A stretch of 64,000 bases of DNA from Parastagonospora avenae f. sp. tritici 18332-5. Lineage: Eukaryota; Ascomycota; Dothideomycetes; Pleosporales; Phaeosphaeriaceae. Positions 22,921 to 33,597 of this stretch are shown piece after piece. Position numbers and translations under genes: made by a program. Where the stretch lies: positions 248,001-312,000 of the forward strand of contig JAFJTR010000003.1 of assembly GCA_022559985.1 (NCBI GenBank). Direction: 5' to 3'. The notes beneath the pieces are model-generated. The model did no database searches. It had not been told where the DNA came from and was given only the letters and a program-made list of their open reading frames with translations. Within the stretch, counting starts at the first letter, position 1; each line of letters starts with the position of its first letter.

Positions 22921-24495
22921 ATGCCTACCTATCCTCTACAACTCACCTGCCTGGGGGTGATCTACGGTACCCCAGCATTAGCCGCCATTTTCGTCGCCCT
23001 GAGGATATACACACGACGAAAGCTGAACCTGAGGTTGAGCTGGGGTAAGTGCTTTGGACCAAGTTGACTGCATAGAGACTGACCGTATTTGAAGATGACT
23101 GGCTCATTATCGTACCACTACTGCTGTCAATTGCGCTCATTGGACCATCACACAAACGTCAGTGCTCACGTGTACATACTGAACGCAGTTGCTAACACTG
23201 CTCAGATGTCAAGATGTGGCATGTAGGCATACATGTATGGGAGGTACCGTGGAATGAACTGGAGCCGAACTACGACGAGTATTACGCAGTAAGTACTTCC
23301 GTCTGCATTGCCGTAGACACTGCGCTAACAAGACAAGGTAAACATGTCTTTCAATCTTCTCAATCTCCCAATACTGCCTCTGGTCAAAGCATCCATCATT
23401 CTCCTTCTTCTGCGGGCCGGCTCCGTCATCGAATGGCTCAAGCGCGTTCTCTACGCCATTCTAATCTTTACCATTGGGAGCGCACTGATTCCCTGGTTTC
23501 TTTACATTTTCGTTTGTCCACCACAGACTGGCAACACTTGGAAGCCGCGAACCTTTGGCAACCTCCATTGCATGGGCCGTCACAAGATGGGCGAAATGCT
23601 CCTCTGGGCTACATGCGCCAACCTCCTTACCGATCTCTTGATCCTGCCGATTCCATTCATCATCGTCCGAAGGATGATGAGCGCGCGCTTGCGATCGCGT
23701 CTTGTGGTATTGGCAGTCTTCACTTGCAGTTTGGGAGTGACCTCTATTGGAGCCGCAAAGATCTATCTCACCTACCGCGACCGTTTGTACTTCCTCTACA
23801 AGCCCGACTGGACATACCCGATCGACTTCTGCATCAATCACATCGAAAACAACGTTGCCATCATCGTCGCCAATATTCCTATTCTTCGCGGACTGGTAAC
23901 GCGATGGGTGTTCAATTTTCGTACCAAGGCTACTCCACTGGAACGAGAGCGCGAACTTCAGGGGAATTGTCAATGGGACACTTCGAGCTCCAGTAACGCG
24001 AATCGGCTCTCGCGAGTCTCACGGAGTAGTCGCGTCGTCAAGAAGGTCTTCCCGTGCATTCAGGACGACTTTTCCTCGAGCCTGGCATCGCGCTCCACAG
24101 GAGACATACGAACTCCACTTCAACAGTCACAACGACCCAACTTTCCACCGCGACTCGTCACGACGGGCGATTACCGAAAGAAAACATCGTACTTTCCTCG
24201 ATCAAGACGAAATAGCATTGATCGCTTCCAATCGTCCGATTCCTGCGAGAAGGGTGACGTGTTAGAGACCGTGCGAAGTGTGGGCAGCCTAGGATCTGCG
24301 CCGACTCTGGTAGAGAGCAAGGAGATGGATATGAGGTGGAAGAGTATGGATCTGGATAGTGTGCCAAATAGTCCGACACGGAGCAGTAGGAGATTCTCAA
24401 GCGCGACACTTACAGCAAGCCCGATCACACCAGTGGCTCCGTGCCGGTTACGAGGCATTGAAGACGATGATGACATATACCCACGCCATAAATAG
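22921..24495 (+). CDS. PTH11-like rhodopsin-fold integral membrane protein (475 aa, 4 exons)
   Basis: Exons 22921-23044, 23095-23157, 23206-23288, 23338-24495; introns of 50, 48 and 49 bases, all closing in phase. About seven hydrophobic segments occupy the first 300 residues: LGVIYGTPALAAIFVALRIY, then the hallmark DDWLIIVPLLLSIALIG, LPLVKASIILLLL, VLYAILIFTIGSALIPWFLY, LLTDLLILPIPFIIV, VLAVFTCSLGVTSIGAA and IENNVAIIVANIPIL. The layout matches fungal rhodopsin-domain (PTH11-like without CFEM) receptors. The long C-terminal tail is cytosolic and rich in Ser/Arg, with many possible phosphorylation sites. These proteins are regarded as surface sensors; the ligand is unknown. Confidence 0.88.
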
Positions 24496-24627
24496 TTCAT
24501 TTCAATAAAGAAGTACAATGTGCAATATCTTGATTCTTTCCTCTTTGACCGTGATCTTATTCCAGTCGCTCGCCATAGTCAACAAGTTCGATACCTGATA
24601 TATCTTGACCTCACTCTTACCTTCCCA

Positions 24628-24801
24628 ATGTTCCGTATCCAATCCTTCCATCTCGCTCTTTCAATTGCGCTTTTGACCTTTCCGCTAACGAACTCTTACA
24701 CGACTCAAGCACTTCCCCGGATCGATCTCGAGTATCGCATCCAAGCTCCACGTTCCACAGCATATGCAATAATTTCTCCATTCATGCCTCTTTCTACCTG
24801 A
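24628..24801 (+). CDS. Possible small secreted protein (low confidence)
   Basis: ATG 24628 opens a 57-codon frame beginning with a good signal-peptide-like stretch (MFRIQSFHLALSIALLTFPL). It may continue through splicing, since a GTAAGT occurs near 24893. There is no cysteine pattern in the visible frame, so this may be chance. Confidence 0.2.
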   Translation: MFRIQSFHLALSIALLTFPLTNSYTTQALPRIDLEYRIQAPRSTAYAIISPFMPLST

Positions 24802-26597
24802 GGATACTACACTTTCACAGCCAGACAGCCAACCACACCCATCCGGCGCAACAGGCCCGCACTCCGCACGGTCCTGCGGCACGGATCTGGGGTAAGTACA
24901 CCTCGGACGATGGAGGGAGATCGTCCGAGTGAAGAAGCTGGGTAGCGAATATGTAGCCAAGGTCGCACATAGTCATGCGCCCGTTAAGATGCAGAGCCTG
25001 CAGTTACGGTACAAGTCTGGGGTAATCTGATGCAGGAAGCCTTAATACGGCTGCTATAGCAAGCGTAAGTGTGCGAATGACTTGTGGATGCTTAGCCATT
25101 GCGCATGGAAGATTCGGCGCGAGTACCTCTTCTCAGCCGACCAGTCGTTCTGGATTCCACAAGTCCACCGATCCTGCAGAGAGATGGTGTGTCGATTTCG
25201 CTGGTGCGCCACCGAGCTATTGCTCAGAAGGGCAGCATGTCCTTCAGTCTACCACGGCGATTATTACAAGGCATGAATATATCCGGCCACTACTGAATTT
25301 TAGCATGTGTACTTGTTCCGCACCATAAGACTCAACAGGATTTGAAGGTTTGCAAAGTGACTTGTCAATGCCGTGGCATCTGAGACTCATTTGCACATGT
25401 CACTGCTCGAAGAGTAAGGTGGAAGTGTCACTTGTTAGAGGAACACGTCATATTGGTCTTGTCTTGTCGCGGATGTCCCGCCTCCAGTATCCGGCTCCAC
25501 CAATATTCCCACCGCACCTCATGTGACACCCACACACACGCCTCTTCTGCCCTGTCCGGATATCAGGGATATGGCTCTCGCGTCGCTGGCAATTTGCCCG
25601 CCTACGATCGCATATTCCCTGATCGGTAGAGGCTAAGCCCTGCCATCTCCCAATCGGTTACGCGGGTGATATGGATAAAGTGCACTTGGCAGGGAATGCT
25701 GGCCCTCGTTTTCCAGACAATTGGCACCTGTGCTGATAGGGATTCATTTGCCTAAATGAACCCGACGTCGACATTGTGGAGTGCAGCGGATAGCTGCGGT
25801 GGCTAACAAAGAGAGTTTTCATATATTGCTTCTGATGTTCAGGTGCCCTTGCAAGGCCAACACGAAGGCTCGGGCTTATGCGGGGCGGACCTGACCGAAG
25901 CCTTTTGGTACGTTGGACGGCTTAGCAAGGTTTGATGAAGGGCTAGAGCTTATGAAATCAGGATTCGCCGCGACATGTGTTGGTGGTGACAGTCAATTGA
26001 TCATGATAGGAGTGAATTGCTCTTTTCGTAGCTACGGAGGTTGCGGACTCCGCGTTTCACTAGCGAGAACCCCACTGGTACTGCAACGCGTGTCGTTAAG
26101 AAACAGACCCACCAAACTACTCTTCCGCGTATTCTCAGACCAAGCGAGTGTCATGAGAGTGGTTCGTAAAACATTTGATAATGGAGGAAACATGACATGC
26201 TCCCATAACGTAAAAGCGCCGTGAATGGCAACACGAAACAATGGCGCCGCCCAACGCCTGCCATGTGGGATGTTGATTCGTCATAATAAAATACATTTTG
26301 CCTGATCGCAGACCTTGAAGACAGTGCTGGAAGGGGAAAAGCAAGAGATCCGGTCGTGAAATATCAATAGAAATCATATGCAACAGCGGGCGCTCCGGTA
26401 ACGTATGATCGCGGAGAGATTAACACGCGTTGACCAGCCATATTATGGAGCCGTGCGGATGCAGGCGGTTGATTGCTGGGTGTCCATGCATGAAAGACGG
26501 CGGGGCCGTCCTATCAAATAACGGAGCGGCCCTGAGAGACGAGGATGGGAGGCTGCGCCGATCGGATCGGGTCCAGCATACTGCTTCGTCACAGATG
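24802..26597. other. Gene-free stretch of about 1.8 kb
   Basis: No convincing coding region, short frames only, and no repeat recognised. The 3' end of the GH45 gene lies at its right border. Confidence 0.4.
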
Positions 26598-27522
26598 CTA
26601 TATGGATAGTAGGCCTAAAATCATTGCGGCGAATAGTGTCATGCTCGATGAGGCTGGCATGAGGCTCATTCCCGCGGACGTCGTCTTTCCGGCTGCGAGT
26701 GCCTTGTCGTCATTACGGGCGCATCCTGATCGGCTTGCGAGGTCTGCAGGACATACCACGCGCTTGAAATTGGCGCTGTGCGATGTTAGTCTGATGCTTG
26801 TGTATGGCAACAATATGCGTACGTGGGAAATGCTGCGTCTTTGAACCAATCAAAGCGCCACTTGCAGCCCTCCTTCAGTGGCTCTGGCAGAGCATCGCAA
26901 TCCTCCTTCTTGCTGACGCCTTGGTTGTTCTGGCCAAACACACTCTGGCTCACACCAAATTGCGAGGCGCAAGCGTTCTGTGAAGTGGTGTTGCCACCCG
27001 GTATCTGCAGAACTCAGCTTTTGAGGGATGGCATGGACATTGCTGGGTACTTACTGCGAGCGAGAAACGGTTTGTAGTAGTCACATCATAGGCTGTGTTG
27101 GATGCTTGAACTATGATGCTCTTTCCCCGAAGTGGGTCACTGGTGAAGTCCAACTGGTAACATGCGCAACACCAAGCGCCCTCAATGCCGCCGCCCGTAA
27201 GGCTGGGCTGAATGAAGACACCGGCGAAACCGTATGAAAGTGTATCGTTGACTGCCCAGGGTTGCTGGTTGGAGCATTGATAAGCTGTGCCACCAGTTCC
27301 GCAGGCGGTGCCAGCAGCCATGTCGGTTACTTTGTTGTCGGCGGTACATGACAGGACCGGCTTGTTAACGTCTGCTTTTCCATTCCACGCGCATGAAGGT
27401 TTACAGCAGTCCCAGAACCGCGTCGTTATTGCTTCTCCGGAATAGTTGAGGTTTGCACATTGTGCGAGAACGGCAAAGAGCTCGAGGCCGAGAAGAGAGT
27501 TGCGGAAGTAGTTTGGCGTCAT
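26598..27522 (-). CDS. GPI-anchored GH45 endoglucanase-like protein (275 aa, 3 exons)
   Basis: Exons (minus) 27522-27055, 27004-26823, 26775-26598; introns of 50 and 47 bases; 276 codons including stop. A signal-peptide-like start is followed by the GH45 signature TTRFWDCCKPSCAW (catalytic-base Asp of WDCC present), then QPWAVNDTLSYGFAG, GAWCCACYQLDFTSDPL, CKWRFDWFKDAAFP and a second Cys-rich segment (RVVCPADLASRSGCARNDDK). The C-terminus (SSSMTLFAAMILGLLSI) looks like a GPI-anchor signal, and no carbohydrate-binding module is present. GH45 enzymes hydrolyse beta-1,4-glucan with inversion. The region that usually carries the general-acid Asp (IPGG...FDGC...QFG in family A) reads IPGGNTTSQNACASQFG, with Asn at that place. 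Activity is therefore uncertain. Confidence 0.9.
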
Positions 27523-30500
27523 TGCGTCGTGGATGATGTTGTGTTGATGAGAAGACCAGAGGGCATGGTCTGATAACAAGCAATTTTGGTGCCAGGATAT
27601 TGTATTTGAATCCTACTCGGAAAGAGGGGTCCTCTTTTTAGTCCGGCCGCAAGGAGAAATTAATCTGGTTTTGCTGTCCAGGCCGAGAACATGAACCATC
27701 AGTGCCCCCGTTGCCACGCAGGGATCGGCGAAGCTTACACTGAAACGGCAGCCAGGATTATGGCGTTGATGGTTCACAGCCCCAGCTGCCACCATTGTCA
27801 TTGAATCAGTTTGGAATTACCGAGTGTCAGGATCCGCGCGTTGCTTCGCTTTTACCCCCTGCCATCGCCAGCAGGTTGTAAGCTTTCCCCACAGCTTGCC
27901 TATGCGCACTGTACATAGCAGCATTAACCCCGCAATTCGGTAATCGCGGAAGAAGGGTGTCTTTGGTACAGGTCATGAGGGACTGCGTGAGGCGTAATGT
28001 TTGGAGGTGCGGGTGCCTGTCGTACAACGAGTTTCTCCATCGTCTCATGCTCTGTTGTTCCACTTGTGTCATCTCGGCTATTACCAGGCGGCTGCCCCAA
28101 CAAATAACGCCGCTCTCCAACAGCAGTCGTTCCCACCACGGCCGATCCTCAGATGTGACACCCAGGGCACGTGGCGTATAAACGGTAAAGGTTCCCATGC
28201 AAGGGACCGGCGGCGTAGTGGGATCCAAACTCGGCTTCCTACCCCAGCTACTGCGCCGCGAGATGCAGGTGTGGCCTCCGATTGGCCATATCTTTATAAT
28301 TGGATTGCGGAGAATGCTGGATGGAGCTTTGAAGCGGTTGCTTGAGCACAATCGCACATGGCTGGTGTGCGCAGGATTGTAGCTTGCAGAGATGTGCGTA
28401 GGAGTGCAGCGATCACCTCGAGCCGACGAAAATCTCCGTCAAGCCATGGCGAGCACAACATCAGTCTCCTCGTGTTCGATTCGATTAACTGTAACCTCGA
28501 TATTTCGCTTGCTAGCCGCTTGTATGATGAAGTGGAGCATGCTTGTAGGTGTGAAGGAAGATGTCAAGCTACGGCAAGAACCACACCGTAGTCTCAGCCG
28601 CCAAGGCACTAACACATAGAGTTCCATTCCACAACATAGGTCAGAAGACGTCAAGCCTCGAACGACACTTCTTGAAAGCAGCCAAGGTCTCATCGAAAGC
28701 GCGCGCTGTAGAGGCGCAGCGGGCGCTTTCGTTCTCATTCTCTCATGCATCTACCCTGGTCCTGCCCAGAGATCATAACAGCGCAACCATATTGCAGAAA
28801 ATCGGTACCGGCCCGCCAGATGGCTCCACGACTCGGCAGATGAGTTCGAAACATGTTGCCAGTTCCCCGACGAACTGCAGCGTTCAGGACGTGCAACATC
28901 TTGCGCATTACAAACTAAGCCAGGGCTCCCTAAGCTACGTGATGCATAAGAAACAAGTCGACCCAGCATAACGAAACTTGTTCAATTGAAGAGGCATCCA
29001 CAAGGATAAGTAAGCGTGTGGAGTATGTCTGCTCTATACGACGTACAAGTCGCTTCGCGAGTTCTTGGAGTCCACGCTGTCCAAATTTCAACCTTTCCAT
29101 ATGACAAACTTTCGGTAATATACCTCCTACGCATGAACAACAAACAACAAGCAACTCCCTGCCACGAACACCTCTTTCCCGCAATGCATCGAAACACTGG
29201 CATCAACCCGACCCGCCTTCCACTCTATCCCAGGGCCGATCTATAGCCACCAAGTAAACTCCACGCACTCAACAAACGCAGTTGATGCGTGTCAGCAATA
29301 CTTACATCGCTTAACAGCAATGCATTATAAGCCATTGTAACTATTCATAGGTAGCAAGACCGCGAAGTTGCACCGAGCCTTGATTGGATTATTGACCAGG
29401 AGACCTGGAGCTGGTTATTCTCGAATTGGCAAAGGATCTGTTTGTTGGGTAATTACTCTGGGCAAAGGTATACTGGGCGTCATCAGCCAAATTGAGAAGT
29501 ATTCAGCACCACTTCAGCAGGACCATAGGCATGGAAATCAAAAATGCACCAAGCATCACACTACAAGCCCGATCTCCACAGGGGAGAGGCGGCATACGTA
29601 CGGGCTCCCCATTCCGCATGAATAACCTCAGGATCGCCACCAGGAACACAAACTGCAGATGACTTTCGGTTCTTGAGGTCGTGAGAGTGTCAAGTCACAC
29701 CAGGACTACCACGCTACAAGCCCGATCTCTTCAGGGAAGAGATGGCATAGATTCAGCTAGCCCTCCCGCCCCCAACGCATGAATATCCTCCGGGCCATCA
29801 CCGGGAGCGCCTCCAGGAACCTGCTTTCCGTATCACTCCCGGCTCTTCCAAGACCCTAAGCAGTCTCGAGACGAGGCATGCCAGAACACGACAATTAGTT
29901 CTCGACAGCGAAGATACATCTAGGTCTACCCGTCTCCAATGCACCGATCCGCACAGGCACATCTGGGTAATTCCAGCCGCTTCTAATGCACGAAAAATCT
30001 CAAGATCACCACCAGGAACAGGATTCTTGTACGACTCTCGCCTGTTGACATCAAAGCAGCCAGTCCCGGGAATACTTCAAGCCTGATCTTGACGGCGTAC
30101 ATCTCAGCCGCCTGCAATACATAGACTACCCAGTGGCCGCCGAGGAGAACTTGCTTTGCATATTGCACTCGGCTCCTGAGGTCGTGGCAGTACCTGATCT
30201 CCACAGGGAAGCCACATCAAGGTCCACCCCTCGCACTTCCCACGCATGAACAACCTCAAGGCCACCCACCACCAGGGACAAACTTCCCATATCCCCCGAG
30301 GCTTCCGAGGCCATGGCTGTCTCAGATTCCGCCAGCGTCCGATATCCACAAGGAAGAACGCGGTGTATGTACCATACCCTTCCCGCATCAGGAGGCACAA
30401 ACTTTCTATATTCCTTCCGGCTCTTGTGGTTTCGAGAGTTCGATGTCGCGCAGGGACGACGTGGTGTATATCTTCAATGCGTGGATACGGTAGCCTCGGG

Positions 30501-30884
30501 TGGGAAGGAAGGGTCGGGGATTTACCTTGACGGTCATCGTGTGTGGAACGCAAGGGGATCGTCATGAGGATGAGGATTCTTGGAGTTGGGGGTTCCTAGT
30601 GTAGGAGCGTCTAATCGTTCTGAGCCGGAAAGATGAAGGATGTGTATTTTTGCACTGCTTGGAGACACAGAGTGGAAAGTATAGCGACGAAAGAAAGAAA
30701 AATGGAAGTAGCGTATGCCATATGCCAATTATCATGTACATGTCATTTCATTCTCAAATATCAACTCCGCGCTCGGTCTATGTAGTTTCGTCAAGTGAAC
30801 TAGATAAATCTCAAAAAGCGCCCACATCATCCATTCCCCATTTCCCACTCAAAACCTCAAATCCCCATTTCCCCAATCCCCCCC
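27523..30884. other. Gene-free stretch of about 3.4 kb with repeat tract
   Basis: No supported gene. Open frames of up to 176 codons (27827-28357 minus, 28561-28971 plus) have no motif, no hydrophobic pattern and no splice partners. The part from 29571 to about 30500 is a degenerate tandem repeat, listed separately. Confidence 0.4.
29571..30500. repeat. Degenerate tandem repeat, at least six units of roughly 100-150 bases
   Basis: Units begin near 29571, 29724, 29946, 30084, 30195, 30341 and 30441 with GATCTCCACAGGGAAGA-like bases. They continue with a CGCATGAA(C)AACCTCAAGG-like box, CCACCACCAGGAACAAACTT, and a CGGCTCTTGAGGTCGTGAGAG-like end. Copies differ by many substitutions and indels. 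Translated on the minus strand, several units give related peptides: PGGDLEIFRALEAAG, VVGGLEVVHAWEVRG and VPGGDPEVIHAEWGA, each followed by a SLWRSG-like end. This suggests a decayed coding repeat. Confidence 0.7.
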
Positions 30885-32919
30885 TTACAAATCATCGTCA
30901 TCCCACTCACTCACCCGAGTCTCCCCAGCAACATCGGCAGCATCCTCAACATTCGCCTGCTGATAATGTAGCCGCATAGCTCCAGCGGGTGTGAGGTCCT
31001 TGGCTTGGTCGTCGGTGAGCGGTGTAGGTGCAGACTGGTCGATGGACAGGTTGTTAGTTGCTAGCGCAGCTTCGTCGATGGGGTCGTCTTCGTCCAGGGT
31101 AGCGTTTGGATCACTTTCATCTGCACCACCCACCGCATCTGGCGCAGCGTCACCCAGATGTCGCGTATAATGCGCCGCAAACTCCGCGACTTGGTCGGCG
31201 CCTAGTTCGGGGGCAAGGCGCTCGCCAAGCAGAGTGACTTGCGCAGGCGTCAGCGCCGCGAGCAGCGAGGACATCTGCCGCGCTAGATCGATGGGGAGTT
31301 GTTGCACGTTGAGTTCGGCGATGCGCGAGAGGACCTGCGTCGCCGCGGGGCCGTCCATGTTCTCACTCGCAAGCCGATTCAGCAGCGGCGCGAGAAGCGG
31401 GATATCCGCATCTTCAAGCACCTGCAAGACTTGATCTAGAATCTGCTGCTGCTGCGTGGTGAGCGGCGCAGCGGCATCGGGTTGGGCTACGAGGAGCTGC
31501 TCAAGCAAGTACTCCGCGAACGACTCTGCGGCGGCTTGGGTGAGGCGTAGACCGAGCATTTGTGCGAGGTTGGCGATTTGCATGTCGTTGAGGATGGGGA
31601 TGAAGTCGATGAATTGCCGGGCGTGGGCGGGCGACATGTAGCGGATATACAAGTCTGCGATGGGGCGGTAGATGGTCACGACTGTTGCTTCATCCATTGT
31701 AGCAGCCTCATCCCGTAGGCGGTTGAGCAGTGGGTTGATGAGCGGATCGTGCGCGACGTGGATTTCATGCATGACAGCGTCGACGACGTCGAGTTGGCGC
31801 TCGGTGAGGATTTGTATTGGGCCTGGATCCGTGCCGAAGGTGATGCCCTGGCTCTCGAAGAGTTGGATGCGCAGATTATCGAGCGCGTCTTCGCGCGCGG
31901 CGCCGTGTAGGATGTTGACGGCCATGCGCTGCTCAGGCGTTATGTGCTGCATGACTTCCCACTCCTCGTCTTCTAGCTCGGGGTCGGTCTCGTCGTCATC
32001 CTCGTCGGGGTCTTCGCCGCGGCGACGCGCCATCTCCTGGCGGCGGGTAAGGCCCGCACGGTTGAGGCTGGATTCGCGGTGGTAGCCGTCTTGGTTGTAG
32101 CCTTCGGCATCGAAGGTGGCTTGGCCGTAGTGAGGGCAGCCGTGGAGGCCGACCCATTCTTTGCCGCAGAGGTAGCAGAACCCGTAGCCGCAGGAGCATC
32201 TGACGATGTTAGTCTTTACGAAATAAAAGAAAAGGCGGGTTGTAATGATCTTACGTGACGTGGTTACAAGCTTCAATCAGCTCGACTACGGCGCTGCATT
32301 GGCTGCAGTTCTGGTAGCCGTTCTCGGTCGCGAGTTTCTGGAACTGCTCCTCGTTCTCGTTCTTCTTGCAGATGTGGTTCTTGGTGCCCTCAGCGAGGAC
32401 GTTCTTGCAGCCGATACAGGTCAACTTACCACATACATCGTCCTCGCAGATGGCGTATGTGATGTTGGTTGGCTGGCCGGTCATGTGTGTCGTTGGATGC
32501 AAGAACTTTGCGCAAGCTGGGTTGCCGCAGTACACGCGGAATCTGGCGGCAGTCAGTACTGGTCTCAGCGATGATGATGGCTGAACTTACTTGGCGAGGA
32601 TGGCGTATTCGCCCTGCTCCTTGACTTCATATGCCCAAGCAATATCAAACGGAACGTACTCGTCGTACTCTTGGAGCATAAACATCTGGCCGCAGCACTT
32701 TGGTGGAAACAAGCTCTCGTTCTGCGTAGCGCGCTCGAAGAAGCTGGAAATGTCATCTGGGCAAACCCAGTGCTGACCGCATGGAGCTGCAATCAGAAGT
32801 TCGCCATCCTTCTCCTCGCCGCCGCAGATCACGCAGCCCTTCTCCGTTTCGGCCATGTCGTTTGCTGAGATTTCTTTCTTGAGGTGAGCTTCTTGTGGGT
32901 GAGGTGGTTGGGTAGACAA
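30885..32919 (-). CDS. RBR-type E3 ubiquitin ligase (643 aa, 3 exons)
   Basis: Exons (minus) 32919-32591, 32542-32255, 32199-30885; introns of 48 and 55 bases. RING1 is the region around CVICGGEEKDGELLIAAPC. The IBR follows with CGNPACAKFLHP, CEDDVCGKLTCIGCKNV. RING2 spans the second intron: CSQCSAVVELIEACNHVTC then SCGYGFCYLCG. The Cys of ACNHV matches the catalytic cysteine that receives ubiquitin from the E2. After RING2 come an acidic stretch and about 400 residues of helical, Leu/Ala/Gln-rich sequence of unknown role. The C-terminus is acidic (SEWDDDDL). RBR ligases act by a RING/HECT hybrid mechanism. The substrate is unknown. ATG 32856 (MAETEKGCVICGG) is an alternative start. Confidence 0.9.
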
Positions 32920-33597
32920 TCAGTTGTTGTGCTGATGTGGAGCGTTGAAGGTCGCGAAGGGGAGGTTTTTGTAAGTACGGGCAAAAGCCTACTGATGCGA
33001 TTCTAGCGCCACAAACGGCGGTCCCTCTTCTCTCTTCTGAGGCAATTCACAAAATGCGGAGCGTGAGTTTCCTAGGTACCAGCATTGTAAAATCGTGGCG
33101 CTGTGATCGTTGGGTGGTACGCCTAATGATTGGACCCAAGGCTTGGTGAAAGGCTACCCACCCAAAGCTAATGACGTTCAGAAGCGTGTATTGCGTTAAG
33201 GTAGAGCGATGACGGAGTGAAAAAGCTCTAAGACAGTCGTATATACATACTTGTGTTTGGCAAAGCGTACAGATGCACCATGCAGGCAACCACGGCGCGC
33301 CTTGCCTAGTTGGGGCTCTCACGGCCTCAAATTGCTCAGAGACCTGTTACAGCCGCATAATCAGACCGATGCCTGGCTGTGGCCTACGTCGCACGGAATT
33401 GGTGGGGGCGTAGGGCGATGAATTGAATTCATCTGCGCGAAGACATCACCCACAATCTTCACCGCATAGCGCTCGAACATGATTGATAGTCGATCGGGTA
33501 TATACGCATTAGCTGCTCATCAAACAAGCTCTATGATACACACCTTTATGCCAGACCAAAACGCCAAAACGCGAATGCACATGATTTCCGATGCCGT

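Noticed and set aside
27827..28357. Minus-strand frame of 176 codons
   Set aside because: No rec­ognised motif, no hydrophobic pattern, atypical codon use and no splice partners; likely chance.
28561..28971. Plus-strand frame of 136 codons
   Set aside because: Composition looks random and nothing recognisable is present.
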